From Haplomitrium mnioides (Eukaryota > Marchantiophyta > Haplomitriopsida > Calobryales), in assembly GCA_049999725.1 (NCBI GenBank), contig JBNGIS010005756.1:39797-76930 (forward strand): a DNA stretch of 37,134 bases, read 5' to 3'. Under the pieces are notes generated by a model. That model saw nothing but the letters and a program-made list of their open reading frames with translations, was not told the origin of the DNA and made no database searches. Shown here piece by piece: positions 1-8,705 of the stretch. How positions within the stretch are numbered: the stretch's first letter is position 1; every line of letters begins with the position of its first letter. The translations under genes were made by a program, and so were the position numbers.

Positions 1-150
1 GAGGGAAAGAAAGCCAACATCGGGCTGCTTGTGCAAGCCCAAGACTCAATTACGCTTTATTGTGCGAATCGCAAGCGATTTGATTTTTCAGAGTACAAGG
101 AGAGAGATGTATTTGCTGCGAATCTTCAGGCGTCAAGGGAAGATGGAAAG

Positions 151-406
151 GTAAGTTCTGAAATATATTTTCTTATTCCTTTTTCCTTACTTAGATGTAA
201 CTCCTAGGATGTCCATGAGCGCATGAACTTAAGTGTCCATGTGCGCATTGACTTGAGAGTCCATGCGCGCATGGACTTCAGAGTCCTTGCGCGAATGGAC
301 TTCTTTGTTTATTGCACATTTGTATTTTTTTTAAAGTTCTTGCGCTTTTTGAATGTCACTCCAACATTTTCACTAATACCAAATTTTTTTCTTTCTTTAT
401 TTTCAG
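151..406 (+). other. Intron 1 of copy A
   Basis: GTAAGT at 151-156 and a pyrimidine tract ending TTTTCAG at 400-406 define a 256-bp phase-0 intron: exon 1 reads to A-S-R-E-D-G-K and exon 2 continues F-T-Q-Y-L. The 5' half of the intron carries about four palindromic iterons. Confidence 0.8.
205..305. repeat. Palindromic iteron array in intron 1 of copy A
   Basis: About four degenerate units of roughly 24-30 bp, each pairing a CATGCGCGCATG-like dyad with a GACTT..AAGTC-like dyad. The third unit holds a perfect 20-bp palindrome, AGTCCATGCGCGCATGGACT, at 258-277. Confidence 0.8.
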
Positions 407-964
407 TTCACTCAGTATTTGACCAATTTTGTTGATTCGTACAATGACGCGAAGCGGATCGAGCGAGACTTCATCAAGCTTGCCATACAAATTAAGATTC
501 TAAAGCCCAAGAAAGGCGTTAATATTCAATAGCTTGTGCCACATCCGACTACGGCAACATTCTCGGTTTACACTACAGCGACTTCTTCCCAGAAGAAGAG
601 AAAGAAGCCGGAGCCAATTGAGGCTCAGAAGAAAAAAAAAAAACCGGCAGTAAAAAAACAAAAAACCTGCACCAGCACCGGTTGTTGAGGAGGAGCCAGC
701 CCCCTCACAATCTGAAGCAAAATCTACTTTGTCTGCCTCCTTGTCTTCATCACCAAGCAACTTGGGGCAGGAGTAGGAGCCGGAGCCAGTTCAGGCTCTA
801 ACATCAAGAGAAAAAAGGCAATCCCACAAGGGGTTGCGTACTTTTTAGAAAAGAGAGCAGGTGGATCCTCAGACACTGAGGACAAAAACAAGATAAGGGA
901 GTCTGCAATCCAGCGCTGCAGAGTCCGTGAAGAGACTATCACAATAAGGCTAGAAAACTTAAAT

Positions 965-1876
965 GTGCCCAAGCCTACAATTGACAATTGGGGTCCATTC
1001 CAAATTCGAAGATTAAATGAGGATTTTGTGGAGCTTCTTGCACAAAGAATGCTCACGAATAAGTACATGCATTCTTTTTTCATCATGGTTATAGACTTGA
1101 AGTGTGGTCTCAAAGATAAGTCAGAGTTTGACATCAAGAACCCTGACAAATATCGTTACGAGATTGCAGGAGGCAATCACAGTGCTACAGCAAGGCAACT
1201 ACTTATTACAAAATATGGGGCGAAGAATCCTGCTCTGTCGCTTTGCAACCGCTACATGTACATGGGTCTCACACCAATAGAGGCCCGTATTTTTGCAACC
1301 GATGACAATAATGACCAGAGGTACAGGCTTGAGATGATGTCTATTCAAAAGGTTGAGTATTGGCATCAACGATTTGTATAGAGAGGGATGGTTTCATCTC
1401 AAAAATTGAAAAAGGAGCTAGTGCTAGAAACTCTTGAGATAAAACCCAAGTCTACACTTGAGAAGACCGTGACTTCTCAAGACAACTGGTTCCATCTAGC
1501 ATTCGGAAGTGGAGAGCTCTGGGATTTACAACAGAGCATTTTTTCAATGTGGGAGAAGAATATTGTGAAAGGCCAGAAGCCAAAGGCCAAAGGATCTATC
1601 AAGATGGAGGATATGAAGTAGACGCCTTGGAGGTCTCTTTAGGGTCTTCCACATGAAGTCAAGATTTTTGTTTTGAAGCGGGTGGAAGCCGAAGAGCTTT
1701 CAATGGACGAGATGTCTCGGGATGCGGAGAGACACAAAGTTTTGGCTGTAATGGTAAAGAGTTTTTGTTCTAAGGTTTATTGCAATTCGTGGGAAGAGGC
1801 AAGAGAGGAGTACCCTCTTCACATTGAAGTAACTCCTTTCTTTGGACCTACATTTATTTATTTGTATTTTCATTGA
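965..1876 (+). pseudogene. ParB-like domain and following conserved region of copy A (part of exon 2)
   Basis: One reading frame runs through this stretch, interrupted only by three TAG codons. The first 139 codons resemble a ParB/Srx-type N-terminal domain: a 'P-x-x-I' strand, a position rich in N-K-Y, then Y-E-I-A-G-G-N-H followed by A-R-Q-L-L, which matches the GxxR/GNHR signature helix of ParB. L-T-P-I-E-A-R and A-T-D-D-N-N-D come next. The usual arginine of the GNHR motif is serine here, isoleucine in C. The downstream part (about 1388-1876) has K-P-K-S-T-L-E-K, V-K-G-Q-K-P-K and L-K-R-V-E blocks that recur in copies B and C, so it was under selection, but I do not recognise it. In bacteria and phages ParB-like domains are often fused to DNA methyltransferases. 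Confidence 0.7.
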
Positions 1877-1883
1877 ATATTTT

Positions 1884-2415
1884 GTAAATTTTTGTTGTGT
1901 TTTAAAAGTTTATGGTCAATGTCTGCATGGACATCGAAGTTCATGTCGGCATGAACTTTGATGCCCACACGCGCTTGGACTTTGAAGTCTATGCGAGCAT
2001 GGACTTTGATGTCCATACGCGCATGGGCTTTGAAGTCCAAACGCAAATTGACTTTCAAGTCCAAACACGCATCGACTTTCAAGTCTCTGCACGCATTGAC
2101 TTCGAAGTCCATGCAAGCATAGACTTTGAAGTCCAAACAAGCATGGACATCAAAGTCCATACGTGTATCGACTTCGAAGTTCAAGTGCTCTTGAATAGAA
2201 AAGTCCATGCGCGCATGGATTTTGAAGTCAATGTGTGTAGGAACTTGAAAGTTGATGCGTGTTTGGACTTTGAAGTCCATGCGCCCATGGACTTCGAAGT
2301 CTAAGTGCGCTTGGATTTTGAAGTCCATGCGCGCATGGATCCTAAAATGTTTTATGTTCTCTATCTTAAAATGTTTTTATCACTCTTTAATGTTTTCTAT
2401 TCGATTTTTGTACAG
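1884..2415 (+). other. Intron 2 of copy A
   Basis: The 5' splice site (GTAAAT at 1884) is placed by aligning with copies B (GTAAAT at 8393) and C (GTAAGT, complement of 14022-14027). The 3' site is TTTTTGTACAG at 2405-2415. The intron is mostly iteron array. Confidence 0.65.
1912..2345. repeat. 24-bp palindromic tandem array, about 18 units (intron 2, copy A)
   Basis: The unit is 24 bp and combines two 12-bp dyads, consensus CATGCGCGCATG plus GACTTTGAAGTC (arms GACTT/AAGTC). Because the whole unit is nearly self-complementary and 24 is divisible by three, long ORFs appear on both strands here (1912-2304 + and 1870-2328 -), reading as 8-residue repeats of the M-D-F-E-V-H-A-R type. They sit inside an intron and reflect the repeat geometry, not genes. 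Most variants of the core (CATGCGTG, CATACGCG, CATGCAAG, CATGTGTG) are what decay of CpG to TpG/CpA would give. Confidence 0.9.
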
Positions 2416-2973
2416 GGAAACAAAACATTTAAACGGCAGCTAACGAAGAAACTGACAACAATTGTGAAAGAAAGGAAAAAATATGGGGTCGAAGAAGCCT
2501 TTGAAGATCAAGACCAGCCTCTCATGTTGGTCTCTTATCCTCCTACTTTTCTTCTCTACTGCCAAAAAGCTAGAGAGTGGAAAACACGACAGCAAAGTGG
2601 TGTTGCATCTCTCACAGCTGAAGGAGTTGTGAGAGACAAAGAAGATGAATTAATGTCGTGTGTCGATGGTCTTAATGTGGTTTTTTTATCAAGTCCATGG
2701 GAAGGCCAACGCTCGGCAATTGAATGGCCTTGTAAAACCTAGGTGTTTCACTTTGGCTATTGCTGATATTCCTTACATGTACAACCTTAAAGAATGCAAG
2801 CATGATGACTCATAACCTTTTTCAAAAGATGACATTTTTGATATGGTATCATCTTTTGTGGCAGCTACAACTTTGGACTTTTGGTCTTTTGTGATCATTC
2901 ATTCTTTGTAGCAATTTGGCATCATTGAAGATGCTCTTTTTGAAGTCTGCTATGCAATTGACCACGACATTTG
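2416..2973 (+). pseudogene. Methyltransferase catalytic half of copy A (exon 3, motif IV)
   Basis: The exon lies between a clear 3' splice site (TTTTTGTACAG) and 5' splice site (GTGAGT). It begins with a charged stretch conserved in B and C (K-R-Q-L, then D-Q-A/P and a V-S-Y-P block). Its hallmark is K-P-R-C-F-T-L-A-I-A-D-I-P-Y, with D-I-P-Y at 2765-2776. This fits the DPPY catalytic motif IV of amino-methyltransferases, with isoleucine for the first proline. In copy B the site reads N-I-S-Y and in copy C N-I-L-W, so A keeps the best version here. A frameshift before 2735 and stops at 2813 and 2909 show it is dead. Confidence 0.65.
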
Positions 2974-3073
2974 GTGAGTTGTTCTTTTATTTTTTTTGTT
3001 GATTTCTCTGTTTTTTTACTTCTCTTGCGTTTTGGTTGCAATGTTTGATTTGATTGTTTTTCTTTTTGTACGG

Positions 3074-3689
3074 ACAAAAGCAATATTCATCATTCTGGTG
3101 GTCCCAGAATCGCACATGCCCACGAGTATTGGACGGTGGGCTACTAGACTAAGGAAGGAAAGAGGAGCATACGCCTGTTTAATTTGCAGCCTACTTCTAC
3201 GATTGGACTTCCTTGACAGATTATGCGGAGTGTTTTTAGTTGCCTTGCAGTTTTGGCAAACTTAAACATCCAAGAGATGATGCTCCTGTCAATGTTTATC
3301 AGAAGCCCCAAGCTCTCTACAATTTTTTTATTGACCATTTATCAATAGAGTAGGATTGGATCCTTGATCTCTACTCTGGGTTTGGCACAAGCCTTGTCTG
3401 TGGTTTAAAGCTGATGCAAAACTGCATCGTCGTGGAATATGATAGACATCAATCTATTTATATTCTTCAAAGGGTTTTGACGATGGCTTCCTTGCCATCC
3501 AATGTGATTGAGTCACAGATAGTTTTTGCATACCACAAGGAACCTGTTCCTTCTAGTACTGCAGGTGTTTCTGGTGACTCTATTGTAATATCGGGGACTG
3601 GAAAGTCTCGATAGGATTCTCTAGCGGCTATAGATGCTCAGCATATGGATTTAGATAAGACAATTCCTCTTGAAGAGGATAGAGTCTAA
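3074..3689 (+). pseudogene. Methyltransferase SAM-binding half of copy A (exon 4, motif I)
   Basis: After a short intron (2974-3073, 3' splice site mutated to TACGG), this exon carries W-I-L-D-L-Y-S-G-F-G-T-S-L-V near 3354-3398, then C-I-V-V-E-Y-D-R-H-Q. This is motif I (F/Y-x-G-x-G-T) and the acidic ribose-binding position of amino-methyltransferases. Because motif I lies C-terminal to motif IV, the enzyme belongs to the beta class (PF01555-like). The tail after this (S-Q-I-V-F-A-Y-H-K-E-P, then a Ser/Thr/Gly-rich segment and an acidic end) matches copy D almost position for position. Several frameshifts lie before motif I. Confidence 0.75.
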
Positions 3690-3716
3690 GGATCTGTTTG
3701 AACAATTTGTATTATT

Positions 3717-3722
3717 AATAAA
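3717..3722 (+). promoter_or_regulatory. Polyadenylation signal of copy A
   Basis: AATAAA 28 bp after the stop codon. The same arrangement occurs downstream of copy D (complement of 36715-36720). Confidence 0.6.
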
Positions 3723-3879
3723 GTTTATATTTTCCAAATTTTTATTTACCAAAGTTTTATCTTGTTGCTCTCTCAATCTTTTTCAAGTCTTTTCATCACG
3801 ATTTAGTTTGGTGAGTTCGAGAATAGTTTGACTCATATGATAATCTAAGAATGGTTTGAAGTCAATTGCAAATCTAAAG

Positions 3880-4225
3880 ATGATTTCGAGTCTTTGCGCA
3901 TTGTTTAGTGTCGTTGTGCATTAAGGCTATCTAGTTCTTGTTCAGATTCTTTGCGTGCATAAGCTCTTAGGTTATTGTTCAGAGTCTCTTCACTTATAAG
4001 CCAAAGGGTTCTTGTTCAATGTCTATGCTTGCATAGGCTGTAGGGTTCTTGTTTAGAATCTTGGTTTGCAATAGCTCTAGGGTTCTAGTTCAAAGTCTAT
4101 GTGTGCATAGCTTCATTGTTCTTGTTCATAGTCTAAGCACATACATGATTTAGGATTCTTGTTCGAAGTCTATGCGTATATAGGCTTTACGCTTCTAGTT
4201 TGGAGTTTATGCTTGCATAGGATTT
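3880..4225. repeat. About 37-bp iteron array in 3' flank of copy A
   Basis: Roughly nine diverged units of about 37 bp, each with a TCTATGCGTGCATAGG-like palindrome followed by 'GGGTTCTTGTTCAAAG'. The same array in inverse orientation follows copy D (36195-36545). The core is shared with the 24-bp intronic arrays but the spacer differs. Confidence 0.75.
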
Positions 4226-4359
4226 GTTAGCTACGATGCTTATAGTCAGGTTCAAAGTCCTTACTCGACTGGACATTTACGTTTTCCTGTAATTTTTTTT
4301 CAACCAAAAGATATATGTTTAATTTTATTTTTGATGAGTTTAGTTTATTCACAATAATG

Positions 4360-4459
4360 NNNNNNNNNNNNNNNNNNNNNNNNNNNNNNNNNNNNNNNNN
4401 NNNNNNNNNNNNNNNNNNNNNNNNNNNNNNNNNNNNNNNNNNNNNNNNNNNNNNNNNNN
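4360..4459. other. Assembly gap (100 N)
   Basis: Exactly 100 N, a conventional unknown-size gap. It lies in the same position of the A 3' flank as the gap at 35886-35985 in the D 3' flank. Confidence 0.95.
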
Positions 4460-4534
4460 GTAGTGGTTCCAGGTTCAAAGTAGCGGCTGTTGATTGACCC
4501 ATGATCGAGTTTTTTTTGTAATTAAACTCTTCTC

Positions 4535-4741
4535 ATGATTGACTTTTGGCCAAAAAAGTTATTATGTAAAAATTTTACCCATTTGGGTTTTGGCATAGAT
4601 AAGAAAATCTTATGCTTGGCTGGTCAATGTGGTTTGTATGCAAATCTAGCCATTGGAGACAAAGCATTATCTTTAAAATCTTCTCCATCATCCAAAGTAT
4701 ATTTCTATTTTAGAGTGTATCTCTTAAAACTATGCATATAA
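4535..4741 (+). pseudogene. Conserved unknown ORF upstream of copy B
   Basis: A 68-codon frame whose core (F-T-H-L-G-F-G-x-D-K, then L-x-L-x-G-x-x-G-L-Y, I-G-D-K, L-S-L) is shared with the minus-strand ORF 18223-17867, which lies in the same relative place upstream of copy C. The B version lacks the N-terminal half seen in C. Shared protein-level similarity between two decayed copies argues for a real coding exon. I do not recognise the family. It could be an upstream exon of the methyltransferase gene or a second gene of the same unit. Confidence 0.45.
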
Positions 4742-6033
4742 AACTCAATGATCCGAGAACTCGACCAAACCCACAAGTGCATCTTTACCAAAATCTTTAA
4801 TATTGGGCAATAGTAGTTTCAAAATTATTAGAGCCCTTAGTAGTATATCTATTTTTCAATAGGGAATCATTCTCTCAAATTTTCCTCGATGATTTGTTTA
4901 GTTGCTTTCTTTTTTGGGATGTTGTTGCAATTGAGATTTGCGCTCCAAGTTGAGCAAAAGTAGGTGCTCAATTGAAAATTGCTAAAGGTGACAACATATT
5001 TTAGCCATCAAAATTAAGTAGTTCTTGCGATTTCATTCTTAGAGTGGAAGCAACAAATATATTGTTATCTTGGACTTCATCATCATCATCAGTTGTTGAC
5101 AAATACACACTAACAATATTCTTATCATGTTGATGTGATTGCAATCGAGTATTTTTCAATGTAGCACTTATATATCTTTGGAGCAGGTCTATTTCTTGAG
5201 TAATGAAGTCAAATTAAGGTATTGAAGCCCATACACACACATAGTCTTGTGTTTTGAAAATTGTTTGTTGAAGGAGTTAACTTTTCTTGCTCTACTTGTA
5301 TGTTGGATCCCATATGTGCATAGAGTTCACTCCTCAATTTCATGTGTACATAAGGTTCACGTCTTTATCTCATGCACGCATAGGGTTCATTCCCAGCACT
5401 GTCACCCTAAGACATTTGTTTTTGTGTAATCAACAAAAAGCAACAAATATGTATTACTTTTTGCTCATTATTCTTTCTCTTGTGAGCATTTGGATTTGCA
5501 AGCTATTAAGTTGTCAAAATTTCTTAGAGCACGAATCTTGAAATTCCAATTAATTTTTTCCTCTTGTCATTCTCCTCAATTGAAATATGGATTAAAGAAA
5601 CATATAAATGTGAAAACTTGATCAAAAATCAACAAAGTACACAAGTGTATAAAAAATAGTTGTTTTTAAGAAAATTCCCTAAAATCACAAAATAATAATA
5701 ACTTTTTAGAGAAAAACAAAAACAAAAACAAGTAATTTAGAAATCTTGAATGGAACTCAAACCAAAGAGTTTTTAACCATAAGAAATGACATGGAAAAAG
5801 CCACACAAATGATGTTTTTGCAAGAAAACCAACTTTAAGTTTTCAAGTGTGAAAGAAACTCAAATAGAATTTTTTTCCCACTGTCATATATGCTTGTATT
5901 GTTTTGCTTTGGTTTTTACAAAAAAATTATGCTTTCTTTTGATTTTATCTGTATTTTTCTTTCCTATTTCACATATCAAATTTTCAACTATTTTCTTGCT
6001 TTAATTTTTTTTAGCTTTTTTTGGCTTAAAAAG
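4742..6033. other. AT-rich 5' flank of copy B
   Basis: I see no gene here. Part of it (around 4965-5150, including a CATCATCATCATC run) is similar to the reverse complement of the copy C upstream region (about 17460-17660), so it belongs to the duplicated unit. 5305-5395 holds three diverged iterons (CATATGTGCATAG, CATGTGTACATAAG, CATGCACGCATAG). The rest has no evident structure. Confidence 0.5.
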
Positions 6034-6424
6034 ATGGCAACAAACCTATTGAGTTAAGTAGACTAGCCTTTCAATGGCTAGTTTCCTATGGTGTAATTGA
6101 GAATCTTGAAAATTATATGTATCTTTGGAGTGGCTTGACAACAAAATATAATCTTAGAATGCTCAATCGAGAGACGATGATTTGGGAAGACAATAGAGCT
6201 TAATTTGGGCTTTTGCTAAGCAACTTGGAGGGCATCAATTTGTACAAGGTCTCAATGAAGAAATTTTCCATAAAGAAGATGAGAGAGCAGAAAAGCTTCA
6301 ACAAAGACCTGATAGAAGCCCACAAGAATGGGCAAGTAATTTTAAGAACGTTTTTGCTTGGCTTTTTTTAATGAAGGATGTGAATGCCATTTAGACCTTG
6401 AAGGCATGGGCTACAACTTTCATG

Positions 6425-6845
6425 CTTGTATGGCCAACAACAGTCCATGCGTTTACAAGAGTGAGCTCTCAATGTCCAACCCCTTTTTGAAACCCCATAT
6501 GCGTATGGATCTAACAAGTCCATGCGTATATATACTTCACACTAAAACTTGAAGAGTCTATGTGGGCATTGACTCTCTACTCCATAGGTGCATGGACTCT
6601 CTATTTCTACCAAGCTTGAACTCCTAAGTCCATGCTTAAATGGACTAAGGAGTCCAAACACGCATGGACCAAAGAGTTCATACATGCATGAAGAGAGAGC
6701 CTTATAGGCTTTGATTGTTGAGTCCATACATGCATGTACTCCTTGGTTCATGCCTGTATAGACCAAGGAATCTTTGTGTAGGTGGACTATTGAGTTAATA
6801 CAGAATCTAGACTCTATGCGCACCTGGACTTTGAAGTCCAATCAA
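6425..6845. repeat. Palindromic iteron array in intron 1 of copy B
   Basis: About fifteen diverged units of 24-32 bp with cores such as CATGCGTTTACAAG, CACGCATGG, CATGCATG and CATGCGCACCTGG, alternating with GACTCTCTA/GACTAAGGAGTC dyads. It occupies nearly the whole intron, the same place as the array in copies A and C. Confidence 0.8.
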
Positions 6846-7753
6846 CATGCTTGAATTTCTAAAAGGAATTGTTCTTAATAATTACTTCATCTGTGCTTGA
6901 TGTTTCTAACTACTTTGTTTGTGTTTTCTCAGCTGACGCACTTTCCTTTCGACTTTGTAGCTGTCTACTCTAACGTCAAGTGGATGGAGCAAGATTTTTT
7001 CAAGTTAGTGTTGTCATTGAAAATGCTAAAGGTCAAACTTTGCTTGAGTGTGGCACAATGCATTCTATACGTAAGTGCTTTTACCTTCACAACTAATGCA
7101 ACAATTTGACTTTTATTTGGCAAAAAAGAAAGGTGGTAGAGCCAACTTGTAGCTGGTTGAAAAAATCCAGGAGTCAAAATCAACCAAAACTGACTCAAGC
7201 AGTTTCTCTACAAAGGGTTCTTCTGCAACCTTCTCCTCCAAGCTTGGCTCATACAATTTAGTCTTCTTTGGAGGATAGTTTTGATGAGGAGCTTTATTCT
7301 CAATTGACACAAATCTCAAGAACAAAGAGGGCTGGTTATAAGAGAATGAGCACGTTCCATGAGAGAGAATAGTTGGATCTTCAAACCATATATGAGGAAG
7401 ATAAGAATAAAATCCAATATGCAACTATCCATAGATGTCACTCCGTGATAATACCATCACCATCTGTTTGGAGAATGTCAATCTCTCAAGGTTTAGGATG
7501 GAGAATTGAGATATGCTCTAGATCATTTGGTTGAATGGATATTTTTGTAGAGCTCTTGGCTCAATACATGCCAACAAGTATGTGCATTCATTTCATTATT
7601 GATGTGGAGAATCTCAAGTGTGGGCTAAAAGATAAGTCAAAGTTTGACGTTAAGAACCTTGACAAGTACTATTACAAGATTGTTGTAAGCAATCACATTG
7701 CTAGTGCAATGTAGCTATTGATCACAAAATAGGGAGCAAATAATTTAACCATA

Positions 7754-8002
7754 TTGCTCTATAGCTACTACATTTACGTGGGGCAAACACCAAAAGAAGC
7801 CCGGATTTTGGCAACAGATAACAATTACGACCATATGTATTGTTCGGAGATAACCTCAATTCAAAAGATCAAGTATTGGCATCACCATTTTGTGGATAGT
7901 GAGAATGTTTCATCCAAAAAATTGAAGCATAAACTTGCTTTAGAGACTTTGGAAATCAAACCTAAGTCAACTCTTGAGAAGACAATGATTTATCTCTCAT
8001 GA
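7754..8002 (+). pseudogene. ParB-like domain C-terminal part of copy B
   Basis: An 82-codon open stretch aligning with copy A from its Y-x-Y-M/V-G-L/Q-T-P block through A-R-I-L-A-T-D-N-N, the W-H-x-x-F-V end of the ParB-like domain and the first conserved post-ParB block (L-E-T-L-E-I-K-P-K-S-T-L-E-K). No nonsense codon occurs where copy A has TAG at 1379. Just after this stretch a frameshift moves the frame; the next block (E-K-N-M-V-K-G-Q-K-P-K) continues to about 8150 with M-K-W-T where A has M-K-stop. Confidence 0.6.
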
Positions 8003-8449
8003 CAACAAGTTTCAACTTGCAATTTGTAGTAGGGAGATGTGGACATTGCAATGGACAACTTTTGTTTTCTGGGAGAAGAACATGGTCAAAGGCCAGAAGC
8101 CAAAGACCAAGGTTCTGTAAGGATGGAAGACATGAAGTGGACATCATGGAGATCACTTCATGGTTTTCTAGATGAAATCAAAATCTGTATTTTGAAGAGG
8201 GTAGAGGTATGAGAACTCTCCATTTTTGAGTTGTCCTGAGAGTCAAAGAGGCACAAAGTTCTGGCAATAGTGGTGAAATCTTTTTTTTTAGAGGTATCTT
8301 ACCAAACTTGAGAGGAGGTTTGGATGGAATATCCCATCTAAGCAGAGGAGTCAAAGATGTTCTCTTTGTACTTTTCCTTCAAGAAACTTTTGGTAAATTG
8401 ATTGTTTCTTTTGAGTCAATTTGATTGTTTCCTTTGAGATTAGATGCTT

Positions 8450-8705
8450 TGTAGTCAATATATACATTGACTCCCTACCTAGACTATTAAGCGCATATTG
8501 ACTCCATTGTCCATGTGCACATGGACTTTCTTGCCCATTCATGCATGGATTCCTTATGTAGTCCTTGCATACAAGCACTCCTTTGTCCATGCACACATGG
8601 ACTTTCTTGTCTAATCATAAAAGGCTTTCTTGTCCATGCATACATGAGGTTCTTTGTCTATGCGCTCATAGACTCCCTTTCCTAGTCCATGCATATATGG
8701 ACTCC
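8450..8705. repeat. Palindromic iteron array in intron 2 of copy B
   Basis: About nine units, for example CATGTGCACATGGACT, CATTCATGCATGGATT, CATGCACACATGGACT and CATGCATATATGGACT, separated by TTTCTTGTC-type spacers. All fit decay of a CATGCGCGCATG ancestor. Confidence 0.8.

Larger units (their letters stand above)
1..3689 (+). pseudogene. ParB-like/DNA amino-methyltransferase gene, copy A (5' truncated by window edge, decayed)
   Basis: Four exon blocks can be read. Exon 1 (1-150) is open and ends AAG|GTAAGT. Exon 2 (407-1883) follows TTTTCAG and carries a short N-terminal part, a K/E-rich linker, the ParB-like domain and a second conserved region. Exon 3 (2416-2973) follows TTGTACAG and ends at GTGAGT. 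Exon 4 (about 3074-3689) holds the SAM-binding half of the methyltransferase and ends with TAA. The reading frame is broken: TAG at 529-531, 1379-1381, 1619-1621 and 1640-1642, a frameshift just before 2735, TAA at 2813, TAG at 2909, several shifts in exon 4, and a TAG just before motif I. Copies B and C have sense codons at several of these places. The protein would have joined a ParB-type DNA-binding or nuclease domain to an adenine-N6 or cytosine-N4 methyltransferase. The family call is firm; substrate and target are unknown. Confidence 0.8.
3303..4493 (+). repeat. Left arm of a large inverted repeat (copy A exon 4 and 3' flank)
   Basis: This stretch is similar to the reverse complement of 35847-37134: methyltransferase exon 4, polyadenylation signal, 37-bp array, then a unique tail containing GACATTTACGTTTTC, an assembly gap, and finally CAAAGTAGCGGCTG. 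Similarity stops at that last motif in both arms, so it probably marks an element end. Confidence 0.7.

Noticed and set aside
965-1876. Reassigned TAG codon in the ParB frame
   Set aside because: Other parts of copies A-D contain TAA and TGA stops and frameshifts, and the copies simply look decayed.
1870-2328. Long ORFs on both strands made of 8-residue repeats (M-D-F-E-V-H-A-R type)
   Set aside because: They follow from a 24-bp, nearly palindromic repeat whose length is a multiple of three, and lie inside an intron of copy A.
1912-2345. CRISPR-like array
   Set aside because: No unique spacers between conserved repeats; units are contiguous and degenerate, in a eukaryotic intron.
1-3689. 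DIRS-type or Crypton element (some encode methyltransferase-like domains)
   Set aside because: No tyrosine recombinase, RT or split direct repeats are associated with the gene, and its introns argue against an RNA-mediated element.
1-4500. Bacterial or phage contamination carrying the ParB/methyltransferase gene
   Set aside because: GT-AG introns at the same positions in several copies, AATAAA signals, and neighbouring plant retroelements show it is nuclear plant DNA.
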